Below, piece by piece: positions 7,717 to 13,921 of a stretch of 13,921 nucleotides of DNA. Positions within the stretch are counted from its first letter, which is position 1. Each line of letters begins with the position of its first letter. Location of the stretch: positions 1 to 13,921 of the forward strand of contig JAEDEK010000045.1 in NCBI GenBank assembly GCA_016293365.1. Reading direction: 5' to 3'. Made by a program: the position numbers and the translations under genes. The notes under the pieces are model-generated. The model was not told the DNA's origin. It was given only the letters and a program-made list of their open reading frames with translations, and did not search any database. This stretch comes from Bulleidia sp. (GTDB lineage Bacteria; Bacillota_I; Bacilli_A; Erysipelotrichales; Erysipelotrichaceae).

Positions 7717-8238
7717 TCAGATCAGGGAAAGCAGGTAAGGTAGAAGCGGTTGTGCCAGCAGTCCGGCAATAATGCCAAGTAATGCACCGATAATCACATC
7801 AGATGGATAATGTACATACAGATACATTCTGGAATATGCAATGGCACAGGCAAGCAGACATGAAGGTAACCAGAAAATATTCCGATACAGAAACATGGCT
7901 GTTACTGCCGCAAAGGATGCGCCCGTATGCCCGGAAGGGAAAGAGGGATCTGTTGGTCTTCTGATCAGTAATGGAACATCCGGATTCAGATCACATGGAC
8001 GTTTTCGTTTTGCGACAGGTTTGACCATCAGATTACATACAACTGCTTCAATCCCAAGAGAAATAAGAATCGATAATGAAAGAATCCGCGTTGTTTCGCG
8101 CATCATGAAAAGTGCACAGAGGAGAAACCATGCGATTCCTCCATCAGCCATATGTGTAACAGCAGGCATGAGCCTGTCCATTCTTTCTGTATGCATGTTT
8201 GTCTGGATATATTCCAGTACTCTGTTTTCCTTTTGCAT
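7717..8238 (-). CDS. PAP2-family membrane phosphatase, short form
   Basis: This 173-residue membrane protein carries the complete three-part PAP2 acid phosphatase motif: KPVAKRKRP (Lys73, Arg80, Pro81), PSGH (101-104, with the catalytic His104) and SRMYLYVHYPSD (Arg137, nucleophile His143, Asp147). Hydrophobic helices flank the motifs, with the active site on the outer membrane face. Relatives of this size (BcrC/YbjG-like, PgpB-like) dephosphorylate undecaprenyl pyrophosphate or other lipid phosphates. The substrate is not set by sequence. The minus-strand ATG is preceded by AGAAGAGGT. The gene stands alone, divergent from comFA and convergent with the metallophosphoesterase gene. Confidence 0.88.
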   Translation of the reverse strand: MQKENRVLEYIQTNMHTERMDRLMPAVTHMADGGIAWFLLCALFMMRETTRILSLSILISLGIEAVVCNLMVKPVAKRKRPCDLNPDVPLLIRRPTDPSFPSGHTGASFAAVTAMFLYRNIFWLPSCLLACAIAYSRMYLYVHYPSDVIIGALLGIIAGLLAQPLLPYLLSLI

Positions 8239-8419
8239 GTATACCTCTTCTATGAAACTCCATCAGTATGCCACCTGCTGGATAAATCTGAATCAAAGTG
8301 ATGTAAAATCGATCATTATTGGAACTACTCATATATTATCGAAAAAATGTGTAATCGAAAAGAACAGATTTCTAAAGGTTTCTGATTTTGCGTGTATATA
8401 TTCAGTGGAGGTGATATTG
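8239..8419. other. Divergent intergenic region, PAP2 gene to comFA
   Basis: This 181-base AT-rich stretch must hold the start signals for both the PAP2 gene (-) and comFA (+). AT-rich -10-like elements occur at 8332-8339 (TATATTAT) and 8397-8402 (TATATT), but neither has a good -35 box. The second is too close to the comFA ribosome binding site. The sequence ATCGAAAA is repeated at 8338-8345 and 8354-8361. No gene is supported here. Confidence 0.4.
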
Positions 8420-9583
8420 ATGAAATGTCCACGTTGTCAGAACACAGATCCATCTTATTTTTATAAAGGGTCGAAAGGATGGTATTGTCGCAGGTGTATT
8501 TCCTTTCAAAGAATCATGGTGGAAGAATCCATGCAGCCGGTATCATTGAAACCGGTAAAAGAAGATGCATCCGAGTATACATTGCAGTATCCTCTGACAA
8601 AGGAACAGAAAGCACTGTCAGATACCATGATTGAAAGAATTGAAGATTCAGATATTCTCTGCCATTGTGTCTGTGGGGCAGGTAAAACCGAACTTGTTGT
8701 CGGTGTGATTGGTAAATATCTGAAGGAAGGAAAAAAGGTATGTTTTGCGATTGCAAGAAGGCAGGTTGTACTGGAGGTGGCACATCGTTTGCAGAGTTAC
8801 TTTATGCATGCATCTGTCATACCTGTATGTGGAGGTCATACAGATGTGACTGATGGTGATCTGATTGTGTGCACGACGCATCAGTTGTACCGCTATTATC
8901 AGGCATTTGATCTGCTGATTCTGGATGAACCGGATGCATTTCCCTTCTATGGAAATCCTGTATTGCATGGTATTGCTGAAACTGCATGCAGGGGAAAAAC
9001 GGTCTATCTGACCGCAACACCGGATGACACACTGAAGCAGAAAGTTCAGGATGGATCCCTGTTATCCTTACGGCTGCATGTACGGCCACATGGGAAACCG
9101 ATTCCTGTGCCTGTGATCCATACCGCACCTGTATGGATTCTGTGTATGTATCTTGTTTTGTGGTTACAGGTACATGCTGATCATCCAAGGATCATCTTCG
9201 TACCTTCCATTTCCATGTGTCATAGACTTGCACGACTGATCTCGATATTTGAAAAGTGTTTCCATGTTACCAGTAAGGATGAAAACAGGGATGAAATCAT
9301 TGAGGTATTCCGCAACAGCAGAAACGGTGTGATCGTTGCGACAACCGTTCTTGAAAGAGGAGTAACGATACCAAATGTGGATGTCTGTGTATTTGCGGCA
9401 GACAGTTCTTCATTCAATGAGGCTGCATTAATTCAGATGGCAGGAAGGGCTGGAAGAAACTTCCATAATCCATATGGAGATGTACTGTTTCTGTGCCGAG
9501 AAAAGAGCAGTCTCTGTCATCAGTGCAGAAAACAGATCGTTGATGATAATGCATATCTTTATTCAGGAGGTGCTTTGCGATGA
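8420..9583 (+). CDS. comFA: ComFA-type DNA uptake ATPase/helicase
   Basis: This 387-residue superfamily 2 ATPase acts on the cytosolic side of the competence machinery, driving inward movement of single-stranded DNA. An N-terminal zinc ribbon is formed by Cys3, Cys6, Cys23 and Cys26. Helicase motifs follow: Walker A GAGKTE (86-91), DEPDAF (169-174, the ComFA form of the DEAD box; Bacillus has DEVDAF), TATP (198-201), ERGVTIP (312-318) and QMAGRAGR (339-346). The ATG at 8420 was chosen because GGAGGTG lies 6 bases before it and the product begins at the zinc ribbon. The frame stays open for 579 more bases upstream, but that part is antisense to the PAP2 gene. The stop overlaps comFC by 4 bases (ATGA). 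Confidence 0.92.
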   Translation: MKCPRCQNTDPSYFYKGSKGWYCRRCISFQRIMVEESMQPVSLKPVKEDASEYTLQYPLTKEQKALSDTMIERIEDSDILCHCVCGAGKTELVVGVIGKYLKEGKKVCFAIARRQVVLEVAHRLQSYFMHASVIPVCGGHTDVTDGDLIVCTTHQLYRYYQAFDLLILDEPDAFPFYGNPVLHGIAETACRGKTVYLTATPDDTLKQKVQDGSLLSLRLHVRPHGKPIPVPVIHTAPVWILCMYLVLWLQVHADHPRIIFVPSISMCHRLARLISIFEKCFHVTSKDENRDEIIEVFRNSRNGVIVATTVLERGVTIPNVDVCVFAADSSSFNEAALIQMAGRAGRNFHNPYGDVLFLCREKSSLCHQCRKQIVDDNAYLYSGGALR

Positions 9584-10224
9584 GATGTCTGTTATGTGGC
9601 TGTGAAATGCAGCAGGGAAGTCTCAGAGATATTCTTTTTAACGAAGATATTATCTGTGAAGCGTGTCGATCGAAGTGGGAAAGAAAAAAGATTGATTTCA
9701 GGCTGGATGGGATTCGTGTCAGAAGTGATTATGTATATAACGATGCTTTTTCAGAATGTCTGATTCAGTACAAGGAATGCTGCGATGAGGCATTAAAGGA
9801 TGTTTTTCTGTATCGGATCAAAGATGTGATCAGAAAAAGATACAAAGGATATACAGTCTGTCTGATGCCAAGCTCTACAACAAAGCTTGCAGTGCGTGGA
9901 TTCAACCATCTGGCAGGTATGTATGAAAGCCTTGGAATGAAAATGATTGAGCCGTTTGAAAAAGTGGAGGAAAAGGATCAGAAGGGTGCAGGGAGGGTGG
10001 AAAGAAGAAATATGGAACATGGGATCCGATTGAAGCCGGATGTGCAGCTGCCGAAAAAGCTTCTGTTATGTGATGATACGATTACCACAGGCTCTACTTT
10101 AAAGGGAGCATTACGTGTACTGGATCATAACAGTCACAGAATTGAAATCTATTGTGTCAGTGCCAATCATTTCTGGATTCAGGAAAAGAAGGGGATGCTC
10201 CATTTTCCGTATATACAGAAATGA
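9580..10224 (+). CDS. comFC: ComFC-type phosphoribosyltransferase-fold competence protein
   Basis: This 214-residue cytosolic protein is needed for transformation in Gram-positive relatives and thought to act with ComFA. An N-terminal zinc-binding site is formed by Cys3, Cys6, Cys26 and Cys29. The C-terminal half has the type I phosphoribosyltransferase fold: RGFNHLAG (from residue 106) and the PRPP loop CDDTITTGSTL, with Asp165-Asp166. It is translationally coupled to comFA (overlap ATGA, RBS AGGAGGTG in the end of comFA). This tandem order is the classical comF arrangement. The B. subtilis comFB gene is absent between them. No terminator is visible in the 38 bases before the next gene. Confidence 0.9.
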   Translation: MRCLLCGCEMQQGSLRDILFNEDIICEACRSKWERKKIDFRLDGIRVRSDYVYNDAFSECLIQYKECCDEALKDVFLYRIKDVIRKRYKGYTVCLMPSSTTKLAVRGFNHLAGMYESLGMKMIEPFEKVEEKDQKGAGRVERRNMEHGIRLKPDVQLPKKLLLCDDTITTGSTLKGALRVLDHNSHRIEIYCVSANHFWIQEKKGMLHFPYIQK

Positions 10225-10262
10225 TGAGATCTGTTACAGTATGGGCAGGAGAGTGAAGTATT

Positions 10263-10982
10263 ATGAAACTGATCATTGAAGAAACAACAGAAAAAATGAG
10301 TGAGAGTGCGATGCAGATTGTCCTTGGTGAGATGATGCAGGATAAGCAGGTCAACATCTCTCTGACTTCCGGAAGAAGCCCGGAAAAGATGTATGAGATG
10401 ATGGTGCCGGCAATCAAAGGCAAGGCTAAATACAAGGATGTGCAGTACTGGCTGTTTGATGAAAATCCATATGATGGCGATGAGTATGGTCCTAACTGGT
10501 ATGATATGCAGAAGATGATCTTTGGACCTGCAGAAATCGAAGATGAAAGAGTACATCATCTGACGCGTGAAAACTATACGGAATATGATGAACAGGTGAG
10601 ACGTGCAGGTGGTATTGATGTAATGGTCATCGGACTTGGATGGGATGGTCATTTCTGTGGCAACTGCCCAAGGTGTACACCATTTGACAGCCTGACATAC
10701 AGATTCCTGTATACAGACAAGCAGAAGCTGAATCCGACATACAAGGATCGTCCGACCCAGCCATACACCTATACAATGGGTCCACAGAGTCTGATGCGTG
10801 TCAGACGACTTGTCATGATTGTAAACGGCAGTGAAAAGGCTGAGATTCTCAAGCGTTTCATTGAAGAGCCGATCAATGAGGATGTACCTGCTACAATTCT
10901 GAAACTGCATCCGAATCTGACTGTCATTGCAGATCAGGATGCCGCAGCACTACTGAATCCGGAAGGTTACGAAAACATCTGA
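10263..10982 (+). CDS. YieK-like NagB/6-phosphogluconolactonase superfamily protein
   Basis: This 239-residue cytosolic sugar-phosphate enzyme-like protein carries superfamily marks: TSGRSPEKMYEMM (35-47, phosphate loop), WLFDENP (Asp66, position of the NagB catalytic aspartate), GLGWDGH (124-130, with Asp128 and His130) and ATILKLHPNLTVIAD near the C-terminus. The overall pattern, including GGID, DGHFCGN and TMGP, recalls E. coli YieK more than true glucosamine-6-phosphate deaminases. NagB has a relay glutamate in the DGHxxxxE segment. Here that position is Cys135, inside a CxxCxxC run (132, 135, 138). The reaction is therefore unknown, and a sugar-phosphate isomerase, deaminase or lactonase role is only family inference. 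RBS AGGAGAG lies ahead of the ATG. It may be read with comFA-comFC. Confidence 0.82.
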   Translation: MKLIIEETTEKMSESAMQIVLGEMMQDKQVNISLTSGRSPEKMYEMMVPAIKGKAKYKDVQYWLFDENPYDGDEYGPNWYDMQKMIFGPAEIEDERVHHLTRENYTEYDEQVRRAGGIDVMVIGLGWDGHFCGNCPRCTPFDSLTYRFLYTDKQKLNPTYKDRPTQPYTYTMGPQSLMRVRRLVMIVNGSEKAEILKRFIEEPINEDVPATILKLHPNLTVIADQDAAALLNPEGYENI

Positions 10983-10985
10983 ATG

Positions 10986-11018
10986 AAAAAAGAGGTTATG
11001 CCGGTGGCATAGCCTCTT
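10986..11018 (-). terminator. Terminator of fucO, also a hairpin after the YieK-like gene
   Basis: AAGAGGTTATGCC (10990-11002) pairs with GGCATAGCCTCTT (11006-11018) around GGT, with one G-U pair. The A run at 10986-10991 gives a T run on the minus strand, so it terminates best for fucO. On the plus strand the hairpin lacks a long T tract. Confidence 0.8.
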
Positions 11019-11029
11019 ATCATGCTGAA

Positions 11030-12178
11030 TCAGTTCATCAGCATTCTGAACATTTCAATAACCTGTTCCTTTGTAGCTTCGCGTGGGTTGCCTGGGTAGC
11101 ATGCATCGTTAAGAGCATCAGTAGCCAGAACATCGAGATCTTCTTCTGTAATCTTTTCGTTCTTTGGATTGATGCCTACATCAGAGGAGAGCTGCTTAAC
11201 TGCATTGATGGCAGCATCTCTGTATTCTTCCTGACTCATGGAATCAACACCTTCAACACCCATTGCACGAGCGATTTCTCTGTACTTTTCACCTGTGTAG
11301 TCACGGTTGAATTCCATTGCGATTGGTAACAGGGAAGCACATGCAACACCATGAGGTGTGTCATAGTGAGCACTTAATGTATGAGCCATGGAGTGGTCGA
11401 TACCAAGACCAACATTGGAGAAGCCCATACCTGCGATGTACTGACCAAGAGCCATACCTTCTCTTCCTGCAGGTTCATTGTTGACTGCAGCTCTGAGGTT
11501 AGCAGAGATCAGACGGATTGCTTCCAGATGGAACATGTCTGTCATTTCCCATGCTGCCTTTGTGATGTAGCCTTCGATTGCATGTGTCAGAGCATCCATA
11601 CCAGTAGCAGCTGTCAGTCCCTTAGGCATGGAACTCATCATGTCAGGATCTACAACAGCGACGATTGGCATATCATGTGGGTCGCAGCAGACGAACTTTC
11701 TTTCCTTTTCAACATCTGTAATAACATAGTTGATTGTAACTTCAGCAGCTGTACCTGCAGTTGTAGGAACAGCGATGATTGGAACACATGGGTTCTTTGT
11801 TGGGGACATGCCTTCCAGGGAAACAACATCTTCAAACTCAGGGTTTGTGATGATGATACCGATTGCCTTGGAAGTATCCATGGAAGAACCACCACCGATT
11901 GCGATGATGCAGTCTGCGCCGCTTGCCTTGAATGCAGCAACACCATTCTGTACATTGGCAATTGTTGGGTTTGGCTTGATGTCAGAGTAGATTTCATATG
12001 GGAATCCATCTGCATCGAGCAGGTCTGTGACTTTCTTTGTAACACCGAACTTGATCAGATCAGGGTCGGAAGCAACGAAAGCCTTCTTGAAGTTGTTTGC
12101 GTGCACTTCGTTGATGATTTCAGCGATTGCACCTTTTCCATGATAGGAAGTAGCATTTAAAGAAATCTTGTTAGCCAT
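11030..12178 (-). CDS. fucO: Lactaldehyde reductase (L-1,2-propanediol oxidoreductase)
   Basis: This 382-residue group III iron-dependent alcohol dehydrogenase is cytosolic and NAD(H)-dependent by family. It reduces lactaldehyde to 1,2-propanediol during anaerobic fucose or rhamnose breakdown. The sequence follows E. coli FucO closely along its whole length, including the identical segment VPTTAGTAAEVTINYVITD. The NAD-binding GGGS is at 95-98. The four iron ligands are Asp195, His199 (GMDALTHAIEG), His262 (DHSMAH) and His276 (TPHGVA), each one residue off the E. coli numbering. The MANKI start matches the family. No other fucose or rhamnose genes are in the window, so it may serve a broader redox role. 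It is transcribed alone, ending at a hairpin. Confidence 0.9.
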   Translation of the reverse strand: MANKISLNATSYHGKGAIAEIINEVHANNFKKAFVASDPDLIKFGVTKKVTDLLDADGFPYEIYSDIKPNPTIANVQNGVAAFKASGADCIIAIGGGSSMDTSKAIGIIITNPEFEDVVSLEGMSPTKNPCVPIIAVPTTAGTAAEVTINYVITDVEKERKFVCCDPHDMPIVAVVDPDMMSSMPKGLTAATGMDALTHAIEGYITKAAWEMTDMFHLEAIRLISANLRAAVNNEPAGREGMALGQYIAGMGFSNVGLGIDHSMAHTLSAHYDTPHGVACASLLPIAMEFNRDYTGEKYREIARAMGVEGVDSMSQEEYRDAAINAVKQLSSDVGINPKNEKITEEDLDVLATDALNDACYPGNPREATKEQVIEMFRMLMN

Positions 12179-12193
12179 AAAATGTATTGGTTA

Positions 12194-12200
12194 TCTCCTT
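12194..12200 (-). promoter_or_regulatory. fucO ribosome binding site with long spacer
   Basis: On the minus strand AAGGAGA lies 15 bases ahead of the fucO ATG, against 4-9 bases for most genes here. No in-frame start codon lies closer, and the ATG gives the family-typical N-terminus, so the start stands. Confidence 0.55.
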
Positions 12201-12238
12201 CTAACATGGAAATATAATAACAGTTTTCTTATGATTTT

Positions 12239-12267
12239 TTTACAGCGAACTGCTGTGTATGTACAAA
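12239..12267 (+). promoter_or_regulatory. Candidate promoter with palindrome, second PAP2 gene
   Basis: A -35-like TTTACA (12239-12244) and a -10-like TACAAA (12262-12267) are 17 bases apart, 43 bases before the PAP2 ATG. The interval contains the inverted repeat ACAGC-GAACT-GCTGT (12242-12256), placed as an operator would be. On the other strand, the AT-rich TTATTATAT near 12211-12221 is a possible -10 region for fucO, without a clear -35 box. Confidence 0.4.
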
Positions 12268-12310
12268 AAATACATGACATATTATGATTTTTGTGAAAGG
12301 ATGTTTCATT

Positions 12311-13228
12311 ATGGATATTCAGTTTCTGTTATGGTTTCAGAAAATAAGAGAAGTGCTGGGGCCAGGTGTGGAAATACTCGTAAGTGGTGTATCCATGTTA
12401 TCGACAGTGGCGGTTTTTGTGCTGTTTCTTGTGTACTGGTGCCTGGATCGAAAAACAGGAAGATTTGGCCTGTTATGTTTCAGTGTGGGACAGTTTCTGA
12501 ATCAGACATGCAAGGCGGTCTTCTGTATTCCACGTCCCTGGATCAGAAATGAAGCCATCCATCCTTCAGAGCATGCAATTGAAAGTGCAAGTGGCTATTC
12601 CTTTCCAAGTGGACATTCTCAGACTGCGATGTCATCCTATGGTGCATTGTCTGTAAAGGGTACAACCAGCAGATGGATCAGAGTCATCCTGCTTGTGTGT
12701 ATTCTGCTTGTCGGTCTGTCCAGAAATTATCTGGGTGTACATACGCCACAGGATGTACTGGTCGGTTTTGGAATGGGCATATTATCAATCGTGATTGTTG
12801 CATATATTCAGAAACACAAGGAAAAGCTGTGTGGCTTCAGATCAGTGATTGCGGGGATCTGTATTGTTGCTTCGGCAACGGCTTATGTTGTTTTAAAGCA
12901 GTATCCAGGCAGTGTGGAACAGGCTGTATTAATGAAGGAAGATGCCATGAAGGCATATGGATTTATGGCTGGAACCATTGTCAGTGCATATTACATGCAG
13001 ACAAACAGTTTTACAACAGATCATCTGTCAATCAAACAGAGGATACGCAGAGCTGTGATCGGCAGTGTGATGATTGCACCTGTCTATTTTGGTGGAGATG
13101 TTCTTCTTGCTGTGTTTCTGCCGATGGAAGCTGCACTTTGGATCTGCACCTTCGCTTCGGCTGTAACAGGCATTCTGCTGGTGCCATATGTATTTAATAA
13201 AGTGGAGAAAAGAACAATCGAAAACTGA
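12311..13228 (+). CDS. PAP2-family membrane protein with C-terminal extension
   Basis: This 305-residue integral membrane protein has the full PAP2 motif set: KAVFCIPRP (Lys68, Arg75, Pro76), PSGH (99-102, His102) and SRNYLGVHTPQD (Arg138, nucleophile His144, Asp148). The catalytic part covers about residues 1-165. The remaining roughly 140 residues are mostly hydrophobic and add about four membrane segments, ending in a basic tail. Such long forms are common in Bacillota and are annotated only as phosphatases, probably acting on lipid phosphates or pyrophosphates. The ATG at 12311 was chosen because GAAAGGA lies 9 bases ahead. The in-frame ATG at 12284 has no such site. It is divergent from fucO and followed after 73 bases by the flavoprotein gene, with no terminator between. 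Confidence 0.87.
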   Translation: MDIQFLLWFQKIREVLGPGVEILVSGVSMLSTVAVFVLFLVYWCLDRKTGRFGLLCFSVGQFLNQTCKAVFCIPRPWIRNEAIHPSEHAIESASGYSFPSGHSQTAMSSYGALSVKGTTSRWIRVILLVCILLVGLSRNYLGVHTPQDVLVGFGMGILSIVIVAYIQKHKEKLCGFRSVIAGICIVASATAYVVLKQYPGSVEQAVLMKEDAMKAYGFMAGTIVSAYYMQTNSFTTDHLSIKQRIRRAVIGSVMIAPVYFGGDVLLAVFLPMEAALWICTFASAVTGILLVPYVFNKVEKRTIEN

Positions 13229-13301
13229 CACATCTGCATACAGAAGGATGGTATGTTCCGATTGAATTCTGTCATAGGATACTGGTAACGAGGTGAAGTG
13301 T

Positions 13302-13921
13302 ATGAAGATTGTCATGATACATGGACAGAGTCATACAGGATCTTCCTGTATGGTGGCGCGTAAGACGGCAGAAAAGATCGGTGGAGAAGTGCAGGAATTC
13401 TTTCTGCCGAAAGATTTCAATCATCATTGCCTTGGCTGTTATACATGTTTTACTTCTACATTGGAAAAATGCCCGCATTACAAAGATCTTTCTGTGATCA
13501 TTGAAGCAATTGATCATGCAGATGTACTGATTCTTTCCAGTCCGGTATATGTATATCATGCAACTGGTGCAATGATGGATTTTCTGGATCATTTCGGTAC
13601 ATGGTGGGTGGTTCATCGGCCTAAGCCGCAGATGGCGCATAAACAGGCAGTGATTGTTACAACGGCTGCAGGTGGTGGAATGAAACGTACCGCAAAGGAT
13701 ATGGAGGACAGCCTGTCCATGTGGGGAATTCACCGGATTGTAAAAATCTGTGTTGGTGTACAGGCAACAAAGCCGGATGAAATACCTGCTGCGATCAGAA
13801 AACAGATAGAAAAAAAGACGGATCGTGTTGCTGAAAGGATTGTAGGACATGCAGGTTCTACAGGCACCAATCACAGATTCCGAATGTGGTTTTATATTGT
13901 TAAGCTCATGCATCGGCTGAT
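13302..13921 (+). CDS. Iron-sulfur flavoprotein-like FMN reductase, 3' end missing
   Basis: An open frame of 206 codons runs off the window end, so the gene is partial. It encodes a flavodoxin-fold NAD(P)H-dependent FMN reductase-like protein. The FMN phosphate loop GQSHTGSS is at residues 8-15, the isoalloxazine-side loop SSPVYVYHATGAMMDF at 79-94, and a TTAAGGGMK loop at 120-128. Four cysteines, Cys43, Cys46, Cys49 and Cys57 (CxxCxxCx7C), fit the compact cysteine motif of iron-sulfur flavoproteins, which hold a 4Fe-4S cluster. RBS GAGGTGA lies ahead of the ATG. An electron-transfer or quinone/nitro reductase role is likely by family; the partner is unknown. Confidence 0.85.
   Translation, partial: MKIVMIHGQSHTGSSCMVARKTAEKIGGEVQEFFLPKDFNHHCLGCYTCFTSTLEKCPHYKDLSVIIEAIDHADVLILSSPVYVYHATGAMMDFLDHFGTWWVVHRPKPQMAHKQAVIVTTAAGGGMKRTAKDMEDSLSMWGIHRIVKICVGVQATKPDEIPAAIRKQIEKKTDRVAERIVGHAGSTGTNHRFRMWFYIVKLMHRL

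Noticed and set aside
7841..8419. 193-codon N-terminal extension of comFA in the same frame
   Set aside because: It lies antisense to the PAP2 gene and shows no ComFA similarity. The ATG at 8420 has a strong ribosome binding site and starts at the zinc ribbon.
10179..10910. 243-codon minus-strand frame opposite the YieK-like gene
   Set aside because: Antisense to a gene with clear family motifs and a ribosome binding site, with no motifs of its own.
10263..10982. Naming the NagB-like gene nagB or pgl
   Set aside because: The relay glutamate of NagB is missing and the overall pattern is nearer to YieK, whose reaction is not established.
11381..12160. 259-codon plus-strand open frame opposite fucO
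   Set aside because: It is Cys/Asp/Ser-rich composition typical of an antisense shadow. The minus-strand frame matches FucO end to end.
13272..13913. 213-codon minus-strand frame at the right edge
   Set aside because: The plus frame from 13302 encodes a clear flavodoxin-fold protein. The minus frame is Cys/His-rich and featureless.

Overview
The window looks like a chromosomal segment of a low-to-mid GC Gram-positive (Bacillota). The reasons are strong AGGAGG-type ribosome binding sites on almost every gene, an xpt/BMP-type nucleoside cluster, a comFA-comFC pair, and a lipoprotein with a classical lipobox. An Erysipelotrichia-like gut or oral commensal is my best guess from base and codon style, but no rRNA or taxonomic marker is present, so this is inference. 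I see no rRNA, tRNA, CRISPR array, insertion sequence, phage gene or attachment site.

Region 1 (about 1-5690) is a purine salvage and uptake operon. A sigma-A-like promoter leads into xpt (xanthine phosphoribosyltransferase). It is followed by a BMP-family lipoprotein, a two-domain ABC ATPase and two BPD_transp_2-type permeases, which together form a complete nucleoside-type importer. A strong hairpin lies between the lipoprotein gene and the ATPase gene, and an intrinsic terminator closes the operon. No guanine riboswitch is visible upstream.

Region 2 (about 5690-7712) is a tight two-gene unit with its own terminators. It encodes a RelA/SpoT-type nucleotide pyrophosphokinase-domain protein and a calcineurin-like metallophosphatase. 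This is the most suggestive unit in the window: a putative alarmone synthetase paired with a phosphoesterase, next to a purine salvage operon.

Region 3 (about 7717-10982) holds a minus-strand PAP2 phosphatase gene that is divergent from comFA-comFC (DNA uptake). These are followed by a YieK-like member of the NagB/6-phosphogluconolactonase superfamily.

Region 4 (about 10986-13921) holds a minus-strand fucO-type iron-dependent lactaldehyde reductase gene, a divergent PAP2-family membrane protein gene, and an iron-sulfur flavoprotein-like FMN reductase gene cut by the window end.

Most genes belong to recognisable families. The novelty lies in pairings and in changed motifs: the alarmone synthetase-phosphatase pair, an asymmetric ABC ATPase, a CxxCxxC insertion in the NagB-like active-site loop, and the cysteine motif of the terminal flavoprotein. 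I found no clear previously undescribed multi-gene system.
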